Assembly (NCBI GenBank): GCA_036382905.1
Contig: DASVPL010000222.1
Location: forward strand, 1-28,096
Direction of reading: 5' to 3'
DNA length: 28,096 nucleotides
Source: AC-37 sp036382905
GTDB taxonomy: Bacteria; Actinomycetota; Thermoleophilia; Solirubrobacterales; Thermoleophilaceae
Positions 1 to 6,863 of this stretch are shown in pieces (positions within the stretch are counted from its first letter, which is position 1; the number at the start of each line of letters is the position of its first letter). The translations under genes were made by a program, and so were the position numbers. The notes under the pieces were generated by a model, which was given only the letters and a program-made list of their open reading frames with translations, was not told where the DNA came from and searched no databases.

Positions 1-963
1 CGCCCGGTCGCTCAGCCATCCGAGCGGGCGGCCCTCGTCGTCCACCAACAGCGGGTAGGGCAGGTCCGAGTCCGCGACCTTCGCGCGGGCCTCCGCCGCC
101 GGCTCACCCACGCGCACGAGCGGCGCCCGCCAGAGGTCGATGTCGCGCACGCGCTGGAGCGCAAGCCGCTTGAGCGCGCGGTCGGCGCCCACGAAGTCCT
201 CCACGAAGCGGTCGGCGGGCGCGGTCAGCAGCTCGGCCGGGCTCGCGTACTGGGCGAGGTGGCCGCCCTTCTTCAGCACCGCGATCTTGTCGCCCATCTT
301 GATCGCCTCGTCGATGTCGTGGGTGACGAAGACGATCGTCTTGCGGATCTCCTTCTGGAGGCGCAGGAACTCGTTCTGGAGGCGCTCGCGGTTGATCGGG
401 TCGATCGCGCCGAACGGCTCGTCCATCAGCATGAGCGGCGGGTCGGCGGCGAGGGCGCGCGCCACCCCGACGCGCTGGCGCTGGCCGCCCGATAGCTGTG
501 CCGGGTAGCGGTCGCGCGTCTCGTGCGGGTCGAGCGAGACGAGCTCGAGCAGCTCGTCCACCCGGGCGCGGATCCGCGACTTGTCCCAGCCGAGCAGGCG
601 CGGGACCGTGGCGATGTTCTGGCCGACGGTCTGGTGCGGGAACAGCCCGATCTGCTGGATCGCGTAGCCGATGTCGCGGCGCAGGTCCGCCGGGTCGCGG
701 TCGCGGACGCTGCGGCCGTCGAGCAGGATGTCGCCCTCGGTGATGTCGATCATGCGGTTGACCATCCGCATCGCGGTGGTCTTCCCGCAGCCCGACGGCC
801 CGACCAGGACGCAGATCTCGCCGGCCGGAACCTTCAGCGAGAGCGCGTTGACCGCGGCCTCGGCCTGCCCGGGATACCGCTTGGTCGCGGCTCGAAACTC
901 GAGCTCTGCGGCCTGTGCGTTCGCGGACGGCCCCTCGGCCTGGGCGTTGTTCTGATCTGACAA
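1..963 (-). CDS. Glycine betaine/choline-type ABC transporter ATP-binding protein (OpuCA/ProV-like), 3' part cut by window edge
   Basis: This is the cytoplasmic ATPase of a quaternary-amine (compatible solute) importer; the family drives uptake of betaine, carnitine or choline under osmotic stress. The visible 321 residues hold Walker A GPSGCGKTT (55-63), the Q-loop QQIGLFPH (103-110), the signature LSGGQ (157-161), Walker B LMLMDEP (177-183) and the switch His in THD (214-216). Residues from about 265 on begin a CBS-type regulatory tail that runs off the window. The start is TTG at 963: the frame is closed upstream by a stop at 1006-1008, no ATG or GTG lies between, and the first internal ATG is inside the ATP-binding core. 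A GGGAAG stretch six bases upstream is a modest ribosome-binding site. It lies just downstream of the TetR gene on the same strand. Permease and binding-protein genes are presumably beyond the left edge. Confidence 0.9.
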   Translation of the reverse strand, partial: MSDQNNAQAEGPSANAQAAELEFRAATKRYPGQAEAAVNALSLKVPAGEICVLVGPSGCGKTTAMRMVNRMIDITEGDILLDGRSVRDRDPADLRRDIGYAIQQIGLFPHQTVGQNIATVPRLLGWDKSRIRARVDELLELVSLDPHETRDRYPAQLSGGQRQRVGVARALAADPPLMLMDEPFGAIDPINRERLQNEFLRLQKEIRKTIVFVTHDIDEAIKMGDKIAVLKKGGHLAQYASPAELLTAPADRFVEDFVGADRALKRLALQRVRDIDLWRAPLVRVGEPAAEARAKVADSDLPYPLLVDDEGRPLGWLSDRA

Positions 964-976
964 GGAGGGCTTCCCG

Positions 977-994
977 CCCGGGCACCTGCCCGGG
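977..994 (-). terminator. Perfect GC-rich hairpin between TetR gene and ABC ATPase
   Basis: CCCGGGCA (977-984) and TGCCCGGG (987-994) are exact reverse complements separated by two bases, so eight base pairs can form, or seven with a four-base loop. The element fills the 42-base gap between the TetR stop and the TTG start of the ABC ATPase on the minus strand. There is no T-run, so it is not a classical intrinsic terminator. It could attenuate read-through or control access to the ribosome-binding site of the downstream gene. The structure is seen; the role is inferred. Confidence 0.45.
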
Positions 995-1005
995 ACGCCG
1001 GGATC

Positions 1006-1653
1006 CTACCTTGCCTGCGAGGTGGAGTCGGGTGCGACCGAGTGGATCACGCCGATCACCGCTCGGGCGGTGAACCGAGCCGCCTCCTCGGGATCGGGCG
1101 GATCGCGCTCAACCATGCGGTTCGCGATTTGGAACGCCGCGCCGGCGATCGCCGCCGAGAGGTAGTCGAGGTCGATGCAGGGCAGGTCGCCGTCGAGCCT
1201 CCACTGGTCGAGATCCTCGTCGAGCTCGGCCATGCCCTCGGGGAACATCGACTCGCTCGGGAGGATCGCGATGGCGCCTGCGTTACGGCGCAGGACGTGG
1301 AAGAGCTCGGCGTCCTCGGCGACGACCTGGAAGAACGCGAGCGCGCCCTGGGCGATGCGCTCCTCGAGCGAGAGGTTCGCGTCGCGGCGCAGCGGGAGGG
1401 TCGCGTCGCTCACGCGCTGCTGGAACTCCTCGAGCAGGGCCCGGAACAGCTCGTCCTTGTCGCGGAAGTAGTTGTAGAAGGTGCCCGTCGCGAGATCGGT
1501 CTCGCGGACGATGTCGCGGGCGGTCGCCTCGCCAAAGCCCTTCTCGGCGAAGACCCGACGCGCCGCCGCCAGCAGCTTCGCCCGATTCTTCGCCTTGCGC
1601 TCCTCGCGGCGCCCCGCCTGCAACGCCGCCGCTCCCCCTGCCAACCCGCTCAC
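1006..1653 (-). CDS. TetR/AcrR-family transcriptional regulator
   Basis: This 215-residue protein is a DNA-binding repressor of the usual family length. Residues about 20-70 form the TetR N-terminal helix-turn-helix: an 'R.KLLAAARRVFAEKGFGEATARDIV' type helix pair followed by the recognition-helix signature TGTFYNYFRDKDELF, a very strong family match. The rest is the helical ligand and dimer domain, with no recognisable ligand specificity. The start is GTG at 1653. A TACAAC hexamer ends eight bases upstream, so transcription could begin at or next to the start codon; I see no Shine-Dalgarno. It lies 23 bases downstream of the quinone oxidoreductase and 42 bases upstream of the betaine-type ABC ATPase, all on the minus strand. 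It could control either neighbour and itself; the sequence does not say which. Confidence 0.93.
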   Translation of the reverse strand: MSGLAGGAAALQAGRREERKAKNRAKLLAAARRVFAEKGFGEATARDIVRETDLATGTFYNYFRDKDELFRALLEEFQQRVSDATLPLRRDANLSLEERIAQGALAFFQVVAEDAELFHVLRRNAGAIAILPSESMFPEGMAELDEDLDQWRLDGDLPCIDLDYLSAAIAGAAFQIANRMVERDPPDPEEAARFTARAVIGVIHSVAPDSTSQAR

Positions 1654-1676
1654 TGAAAAATGTTGTACCGCAAAAC

Positions 1677-2621
1677 TCAGTCAGGCACGCGCACTACGAC
1701 CTTCCCGAGCTTGCCTCCGGCGGCGAAGCGTTCGTACGCGGAGGAGGCGTCGGCCAGCGGGAAGGTGTCTGCCACGGGCACCTTCACGGCGCCCGACTCG
1801 ACCAGCGGGAGCACGGCGTGCTCGACGCGCCTGGCGGCGTCGGCCTTCTGCTCGAGCGGGCGCGCGCGCAGCGTCGAGCCGCGCAGCACGGCGCGCTTTG
1901 CCATGAGCAGGCCGAGGTTGAGCTCGGCCTTCGCGCCCGCTCCGATGCCGATCGTGACGATCCGGCCGCCGGTCGCCAGCGCCTTCAGGTTGCCGGCCAT
2001 GTTGGGAGCGCCGACGAGCTCCAGGACGACGTCGAACGGCCCGTGGTCCTCGAACCCCTCCGGGTCGATCGCGCTCGCGCCGAGCTCCTCGACCGCGCCG
2101 CGCATCTCCTCGCGGCGGACCGTGCCGGTCACCCGCGCGCCGGCGGCGCGGGCGATCTGGACGGCCGCGGTGCCGACGCCGCCCGCGGCGCCGTGCACGA
2201 GCAGGTGCTCGCCCGCGCCGAGGCCGGCCTGGGTGAAGAGCGCGTCGTGGGCGGTGGTGAAGACCTCCGGGAAGCCGCCGGCGGCCGGCCAGTCGAGGGC
2301 GTCGGGCACCGGCATCGCGGCCCGCTCGTGCACCGTCGCGAGCTCCGCCTGGCCGCCGCCGGCGACGACCGCCATGACCCGGTCGCCCTCCGCGAAGCGG
2401 GTCGCCCCCGGCCCGAGCGCGGCCACCTCGCCGGCGAGCTCGAGGCCCGGGATGTCCTGCGGAGCCCCCGGCGGCGCCGGGTACAGGCCGCGGCGCTGGA
2501 GCATGTCGGCGCCGTTCAGGCCCGCGGCCCGGACGCGGATCAGTAGCTCGCCGGTGCCAGGAACGGGATCGTCGTGCTCCTCGACGGAGAGCGCCTCATC
2601 CCTGATCGTGACGGCCTTCAC
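1677..2621 (-). CDS. Zinc-type alcohol dehydrogenase-like NAD(P)H:quinone oxidoreductase (MDR superfamily, PIG3/QOR-like)
   Basis: This is a predicted cytosolic NADPH-dependent quinone or enone reductase of about 314 residues. The N-terminal GroES-like domain carries the family's AAGLNGADMLQRRGLYP segment and the PGLELAG...F..GDRVMA motif. The Rossmann domain shows the nucleotide-binding stretch VHGAAGGVGTAAVQIA and the downstream GGRIVTIG strand. The structural-zinc cysteines of true alcohol dehydrogenases are absent, as expected for quinone reductases. I chose GTG at 2621, giving an N-terminus MKAVTIRDEAL typical of the family. A GTG at 2642 would add seven residues, and neither has a convincing ribosome-binding site. 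The gene is divergent from the lipase-like hydrolase and is followed after 23 bases by the TetR gene, so co-transcription with the regulator is plausible. The physiological substrate cannot be told. Confidence 0.93.
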   Translation of the reverse strand: MKAVTIRDEALSVEEHDDPVPGTGELLIRVRAAGLNGADMLQRRGLYPAPPGAPQDIPGLELAGEVAALGPGATRFAEGDRVMAVVAGGGQAELATVHERAAMPVPDALDWPAAGGFPEVFTTAHDALFTQAGLGAGEHLLVHGAAGGVGTAAVQIARAAGARVTGTVRREEMRGAVEELGASAIDPEGFEDHGPFDVVLELVGAPNMAGNLKALATGGRIVTIGIGAGAKAELNLGLLMAKRAVLRGSTLRARPLEQKADAARRVEHAVLPLVESGAVKVPVADTFPLADASSAYERFAAGGKLGKVVVRVPD

Positions 2622-2667
2622 GGCGGCGATCGTAACGAGCACGGACTAGTGCCTACGCGCCATCGCT

Positions 2668-2696
2668 TTTTTAGGAGCCGATCCGTGGGGTACTTT
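2668..2696 (+). promoter_or_regulatory. Candidate promoter for the lipase-like hydrolase
   Basis: The T-rich run at 2667-2672 stands out in this GC-rich DNA. A TACTTT hexamer (2691-2696) lies 17 bases beyond TTTTTA (2668-2673), suiting a -10/-35 pair and giving a leader of about 10 bases before the ATG at 2713. The -35 match is poor, so this is tentative. Confidence 0.3.
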
Positions 2697-2712
2697 GGTC
2701 CCAGAGGCTCGT

Positions 2713-3555
2713 ATGACCCCCAGGTCACTTTTTGCGCTCCCGCCCCTGTGGCGAGAGGGGAGGATCGGTCTTGAGGCCGCCGCCCTCCTGAGGCACCCGA
2801 TCCATCGAGGTGAGGGCGTCGCGCATGCCGACGGCCAGCCGGTGCTGCTGATCCCCGGCTTCCTCGCCGGCGACGACTCGCTCGGGATCATGACCCGCTG
2901 GCTGCGGCGCACCGGGCACCACACGCGCAAGGCCGGCATGCGCTCGAACATCGACTGCTCGGCGAAGGCGTACGACCTGCTCGAGGAACGGCTCGAGACG
3001 ATGGCCGAGAGCCGCGGAGAGAAGGTCGCGATCGTCGGTCAGAGCCGCGGCGGGACCTTCGCGAAGGTGCTTGCCAATCGGCGTCCCGACCTCGTGTCGG
3101 GCATCGTCACGCTCGGTTCGCCGCAGCGGTATCCGCTCGCCGTCCACCCGCTCGTGCGAGCGAACGTCTACGCGCTGGGCGCGATCGGTTCGCTCGGCGC
3201 GCCGGGGCTGTTCCGGCACACGTGCCTCTGGGGCGACTGCTGCAAGAGCTTCAGGGACGACCTGCTCAGCGAGCTGCCGGCGGAGGTCGGGTACGTCTCG
3301 ATCTACTCGCGCACCGACGGCATCGTGGACTGGCGTGCATGCCTGGACGAGGGCGCGGTCCACGTCGAGGTGCGGGCCAGCCACTGCGGGATGGCGGTCA
3401 ACGCCGGCGCCTACGAGGCGCTCGCCGCAGCGCTGGCGGACTTCCGCGCCCGCGGGCGCGAGCCGGGCAACCGGCGGCGCCGCGGCACCGCGGCGCGGGC
3501 CACGCAGCCTTCGGGCCGGACGGCCAAGCCGTCGCGGCTCTCGCGCGCGGCCTAG
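2713..3555 (+). CDS. Alpha/beta-hydrolase, lipase/esterase-like
   Basis: This 280-residue protein has the alpha/beta-hydrolase layout. VLLIPGFLAGD (44-54) gives the first strand and oxyanion loop, GQSRGG (109-114) is the nucleophile elbow with Ser111, the Asp is in TDGIVDW (Asp202 or Asp206), and His224 is in SHCGM. Strand spacing and the PGF motif resemble class-2 lipases and acyltransferase-like esterases. No signal peptide is evident, so it is probably cytoplasmic or membrane-associated. The C-terminal 35 or so residues are Arg/Ala/Pro-rich and probably disordered and basic. I chose ATG 2713 because AGAGG lies five bases upstream; a TTG at 2695 is in frame but has no such site. The gene is divergent from the quinone oxidoreductase and its stop codon overlaps the stop of the convergent downstream gene in a shared CTAG. 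Confidence 0.85.
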   Translation: MTPRSLFALPPLWREGRIGLEAAALLRHPIHRGEGVAHADGQPVLLIPGFLAGDDSLGIMTRWLRRTGHHTRKAGMRSNIDCSAKAYDLLEERLETMAESRGEKVAIVGQSRGGTFAKVLANRRPDLVSGIVTLGSPQRYPLAVHPLVRANVYALGAIGSLGAPGLFRHTCLWGDCCKSFRDDLLSELPAEVGYVSIYSRTDGIVDWRACLDEGAVHVEVRASHCGMAVNAGAYEALAAALADFRARGREPGNRRRRGTAARATQPSGRTAKPSRLSRAA

Positions 3556-3863
3556 TAGGCGGTCGCGGCGGCTGCGCCGGCCGGGTTCTTCTTCGCCCAG
3601 TCCGCGATCTTCCGCGAGTCGCTGACGACCTCGCCGTCGTCGGTCACAAGCACCGGGACGGTCGAGCTGCCGGTCAGGCGCTTCGCTTCCTTGCGGCCCG
3701 CCGTCTGGTTGAACGGCGTGTCGGGCAGGATCATTAGCCCGTAGGACTTGATGACCTCGGGGTCGTGACCCGCCTCGCGCAGCGCGTGGTAGGCGGTCCC
3801 GCAGGGGTGACCGCCGGGACGCGGGGCGGCCTTCCATGTTCCGTAACAGACGTAGAGCTTCAT
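3552..3863 (-). CDS. Small GST N-terminal/glutaredoxin-like thioredoxin-fold protein
   Basis: This 103-residue protein looks like a free-standing thioredoxin-fold domain. It opens with a beta strand (KLYVCYG) and has a helix start HPCGTAYHALREAG (Cys21) matching the position of the glutaredoxin/GST active-site helix. It then shows the cis-proline strand VPVLVTDDG and the SDSRKIADW segment that binds the gamma-glutamyl part of glutathione in GSTs. The usual CxxC is not present; Cys6 and Cys21 are separated by a Pro/Gly-rich insertion, so a monothiol or binding role is more likely than dithiol reduction. The C-terminal all-helical GST domain is absent. The start is ATG 3863; a TAGAAC hexamer ends eight bases upstream and there is no Shine-Dalgarno. 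The gene converges on the lipase gene with a four-base stop overlap and is divergent from the small ORF at 3914. Its partner thiol is unknown. Confidence 0.8.
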   Translation of the reverse strand: MKLYVCYGTWKAAPRPGGHPCGTAYHALREAGHDPEVIKSYGLMILPDTPFNQTAGRKEAKRLTGSSTVPVLVTDDGEVVSDSRKIADWAKKNPAGAAAATAY

Positions 3864-3913
3864 AGGGCCAAGTTCTAGCGGTTCCCGTCCGGGGGCGCGG
3901 CCACCATGGAGGC

Positions 3914-4246
3914 ATGAGGACACATCCCGTTAAGGAGTTCGCCGCCGAGGCGGCCCGAACGGTTGGCCGCCGGGTGCGGGCGCGCAGGCGCGGCCACCAC
4001 GCCGACGCGGCGCCCGCGGCCCCCGCTCCGCGCTCGATCCCGCTCCCCCAGGTGCCGCTGAACGCGGCGAAGCAGCCCGCCAATGGCGCGCTCGACGCGC
4101 GAGGATCGGCCGGCGCCGACGAACTCCACGCGCCGGAGGCGGCCGCCGACGACGGCGAGCTCGACGCCCTGCGCGGTGCGCTCGTGCGCGAGCTGGACCG
4201 CCTCGCCGCCGACGACGACTGCTCGGCGAGCTTCAGGCGCGCGTAG
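3914..4246 (+). CDS. Hypothetical small protein, basic N-half and acidic C-half
   Basis: This 110-residue frame has no match I recognise. It starts at ATG 3914, where a GGAGG is present but only one base from the start, unusually tight. The first 30 residues are strongly basic (RTVGRRVRARRRGHH), then comes an Ala/Pro-rich linker, then an acidic helix-like end (ELDALRGALVRELDRLAADDD). No membrane segment or signal peptide is visible. It fills an otherwise empty 395-base space between the GST-like gene (divergent) and the glycosidase (convergent, 12 bases away), and its codon positions follow the window's high-GC3 pattern. A competing minus-strand frame at 3875-4129 is weaker. It could be a small structural or nucleic-acid-binding protein, or spurious. 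Confidence 0.5.
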   Translation: MRTHPVKEFAAEAARTVGRRVRARRRGHHADAAPAAPAPRSIPLPQVPLNAAKQPANGALDARGSAGADELHAPEAAADDGELDALRGALVRELDRLAADDDCSASFRRA

Positions 4247-4258
4247 CGGGCCCGGCGT

Positions 4259-5806
4259 CTAGCGCTTGCGCGCTACCGCTTCGCGGCTGAGGTGCGTCGT
4301 GCCCGGGGTCGGCGTCCACGCCAGCCGCCAGGTTCCCGGCCGCGCCGGGAGGGTCTTCAGGAATTGGCCACGGGTGCTCAGGTCCACGGTCTGGACCGTC
4401 TGCCAGGGCGCGTTCGCGTCCGCCCGGTTCTGGATCTCGAGCCGGCGCTGGTTGGCCGCCGCCGGGCGCGCCTGCCCGTAGATCAGCACGTTGCGGCCGC
4501 GCTCGACCACGTAGATCGGGACGCGATAGGCGGCGTAGGCCGGCTTCGGGTAGCACGGGTTCGGCTGGTTGTAGAAGCAGATCCCGGTCTGGAAGCTGTC
4601 GCGCCCGAACGAGGGGTCGTCCTCGAGCGCGAACTGGGCGACCGAGCGCACGCCGGAGTCGCGGTAGGCCATGTAGTCGGCCTGGTTGATCCACTCCGCC
4701 TGGGTGTCGAGCGGGACGCTGTAGCGGGTGCCCGGCGGGTTGCTCGAGACCCCAAACTCGGTGAAGTAGATCTTCGACGAGATCCCGCGCGGCACGAGGC
4801 CCGAGTGCTCACCCTGCCGCGCAACCGCCTTGAGCCGCGACGTGTAGGCGATCGTGATGTTGGCGGACGACTGCCTTGTGGTGAGCGGATCGCCGGCTCC
4901 GCGCGTGTACGGGTGGTGGGCGATCCCGCCGACCGCGAAGCGGCGCGGCTTCGAGCAGCCGATCGCGCTGGCGGCCGAGCCCTTGAGCTTGCGACCCCTC
5001 GAGTCGACGCAGAAGAGCGCGCGGTAGAACGTGACCGGCGCGGCGCCGCGGCTCCCGCCCGCGATCGGCGCCGACTCGCCCAGCAGCACCTGGTCCCTGC
5101 GGTGGCCCCCCGCGCGCAGCCCGGCGTTGCCGGCGTGCACGATCGAGCGGTACATCGCGGCGCCCTTCTGGATCGTCCTCCCCTTCACGCGCGCGGTCTG
5201 GGGGGACAGCCACGAGTTGAGGTTCGGCTCGTTCCAGAACGACCAGCGCTTGACCGCGGGGAGCTTGCCCTCGCCGGACTCGTCCGTATACCGGCCGCTG
5301 TAGCGGCGCGCGAGCGCCTCCACGAACTGGCCGAGCTTGCCCGGGCTCGGCCGGCAGGTTCCGGGGTTGTACTTCTCGCGCTCGGACTCGGAGCAGCCCT
5401 CCGCCCAGCGCGGCGCGGGCCCGCTCGGGGTCATCAGCACCTGCATCCCGCGCGCGGCCGCGCCACGGACGAGGTCGTCGTAGGTGTTCCAGCGGACCGG
5501 GTCGTACGAGCGCGGGTCGTCGAGCTTCACGCCCTTGGGCGGCTTCAGCGCGGCGTTGTCGGGCGCGAGCCCGCGCCAGCTGATGACCGTGTGGATCGTG
5601 TCCACGCCGAGCGCCGCCATCTGGTCGAGCGCGCGCGCCTGAGCCGCCGGCCCCTCGTTGTAGAGCACGTGGTCGTCCTGCATGATCGATTCCTGGCTCG
5701 TGGACGCGGCGGCCGTCCCGCCGAGGGCGGGCAGCGCGAGGGCCGCGACGGTGGCGGCGACGAGCGCACGCGACCGCGCCGGCCGAAGGTTTGCGAGGGA
5801 GGGCAT
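4259..5806 (-). CDS. Secreted clan GH-A glycoside hydrolase-like protein
   Basis: This 515-residue protein is probably exported and hydrolyses a polysaccharide or glycoside. Residues 1-35 form a signal peptide: a basic start, a hydrophobic run LVAATVAALALPALGG, and an AAAS cleavage-like site. The body reads as a TIM barrel of the clan GH-A type: strand-end FWNEPN (190-195) supplies the likely acid/base Glu193, and YFTEFG (347-352) the likely nucleophile Glu350. Between them lies GIAHHPYT, the usual substrate-site His-containing strand. The last 90 residues look like a beta-rich accessory domain (RNVLIYGQARP...TWRLAWTPTPG). The start at ATG 5806 has AAGGA seven bases upstream; an earlier in-frame start would run into the divergent mtnA. 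The exact GH family (GH5, GH39 and others) and substrate cannot be set by eye. A TAGTGT hexamer about 45 bases upstream may be its -10 box. Confidence 0.82.
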   Translation of the reverse strand: MPSLANLRPARSRALVAATVAALALPALGGTAAASTSQESIMQDDHVLYNEGPAAQARALDQMAALGVDTIHTVISWRGLAPDNAALKPPKGVKLDDPRSYDPVRWNTYDDLVRGAAARGMQVLMTPSGPAPRWAEGCSESEREKYNPGTCRPSPGKLGQFVEALARRYSGRYTDESGEGKLPAVKRWSFWNEPNLNSWLSPQTARVKGRTIQKGAAMYRSIVHAGNAGLRAGGHRRDQVLLGESAPIAGGSRGAAPVTFYRALFCVDSRGRKLKGSAASAIGCSKPRRFAVGGIAHHPYTRGAGDPLTTRQSSANITIAYTSRLKAVARQGEHSGLVPRGISSKIYFTEFGVSSNPPGTRYSVPLDTQAEWINQADYMAYRDSGVRSVAQFALEDDPSFGRDSFQTGICFYNQPNPCYPKPAYAAYRVPIYVVERGRNVLIYGQARPAAANQRRLEIQNRADANAPWQTVQTVDLSTRGQFLKTLPARPGTWRLAWTPTPGTTHLSREAVARKR

Positions 5807-5882
5807 TGGCGGTTCCTTCGGGGCGGTTACAGCGGCGGGAACACTAGAAGAGGCCGGCGGTTGCGAAAGTGCACTACGCGAC

Positions 5883-6863
5883 ATGGCCGCGATCTCCCCC
5901 ATCTGCTGGCGCGACGGCGTTCTCGAGCTGCTCGATCAGCGTTGCCTGCCCGGCGAGGAGGCATGGCTGCGCTGCTCCGCAACTTGTCAGGTTGCTGACG
6001 CGATCCGATCGCTCGCGGTGCGCGGGGCGCCCGCGATCGGGATCGCCGCCGCCTACGGGTTGGCGCTGGCCGCGGCGCGCGGCGAGGACCTCGCCGAGGC
6101 CGCGCGGATGCTCGGCGACACGCGACCGACGGCCGTGAACCTGCGCTGGGCGCTCAATCGCACGCTCGCCGCCGGCCGCGAGGGCGCACTGGCCGAGGCG
6201 CACCGGATCTTCGCGGAGCAGGTCGAGGCCGACCGCCGCATGGGCGAGCTCGGTGCCGAGCTGCTCGCGGCCGGCGACCGCGTGCTGACGCACTGCAACG
6301 CCGGCGCCCTCGCCACGGGCGGGCGCGGCACGGCGGTGGGCGTCCTGCGCTCGGCGTGGGAGACCGGGCGGCTCGCGCACGTGTGGGTGGGCGAGACGCG
6401 GCCGCTGCTCCAGGGCGCGCGGCTCACGGCGTGGGAGCTCGAGCGCGAGGGGATCCCCTACCGCGTGGTCGCCGACTCGGGCGCCGGGTCGCTCATGGCG
6501 CGCGGGCTGGTGAGCCGGGTGATCGTCGGCGCGGACCGCATCGCGCGCAACGGCGACGTGGCCAACAAGGTCGGCACCTACCCGCTGGCGGTGCTCGCGG
6601 ACCGCCACTTGATCCCGTTCTACGTGGCGGCGCCGGTCTCGACGATCGACCACGCGACACCGAGCGGCGACGCCATCGAGATCGAGGAGCGCGAGCCCGC
6701 CGAGGTGGTCGAGCTGGGCGGCCGCCGGATCGCGCCGCCTGGAGCGGAGGCGGCGAACCCGGCCTTCGACGTGACCCCGGCGGAGCTCGTGACCGCGATC
6801 GTCACGGAGGCCGGCGTGCTCGAGCCGCCGTACGAGGAGGCGATCGCCGGTGTCCTCGGCTGA
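5883..6863 (+). CDS. mtnA: S-methyl-5-thioribose-1-phosphate isomerase
   Basis: MtnA converts 5-methylthioribose-1-phosphate to 5-methylthioribulose-1-phosphate, a cytosolic step of methionine salvage from methylthioadenosine. The 326-residue length fits the family. Visible hallmarks are RGAPAIGIAAAYG (48-60), the catalytic Cys138 in THCNAGALAT and the catalytic Asp218 in GADRIARNGDVANKVGTY. These correspond to the Cys/Asp pair known for the Bacillus subtilis enzyme and separate it from eIF2B-alpha-like relatives. ATG 5883 is chosen because it gives the usual N-terminus; frames extending upstream cover the divergent glycosidase start. No clear Shine-Dalgarno is seen. The 3' end overlaps the DUF1152 gene by 14 bases, implying translational coupling. 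No other salvage gene (mtnP, mtnK, mtnB or aldolase) is in the window. Some members act on other 5-deoxyribose-1-phosphates, so substrate breadth is open. Confidence 0.95.
   Translation: MAAISPICWRDGVLELLDQRCLPGEEAWLRCSATCQVADAIRSLAVRGAPAIGIAAAYGLALAAARGEDLAEAARMLGDTRPTAVNLRWALNRTLAAGREGALAEAHRIFAEQVEADRRMGELGAELLAAGDRVLTHCNAGALATGGRGTAVGVLRSAWETGRLAHVWVGETRPLLQGARLTAWELEREGIPYRVVADSGAGSLMARGLVSRVIVGADRIARNGDVANKVGTYPLAVLADRHLIPFYVAAPVSTIDHATPSGDAIEIEEREPAEVVELGGRRIAPPGAEAANPAFDVTPAELVTAIVTEAGVLEPPYEEAIAGVLG

Noticed and set aside
104..985. Minus-strand open frame of about 290 codons over the ABC ATPase
   Set aside because: Wrong frame of the same strand; shifting it gives an intact ABC ATPase with all motifs, so it is a shadow and not a frameshifted gene.
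4292..5998. Plus-strand open frame of about 570 codons opposite the secreted glycosidase
   Set aside because: No recognisable motif; the minus strand has a signal peptide, catalytic Glu motifs and a good ribosome-binding site.
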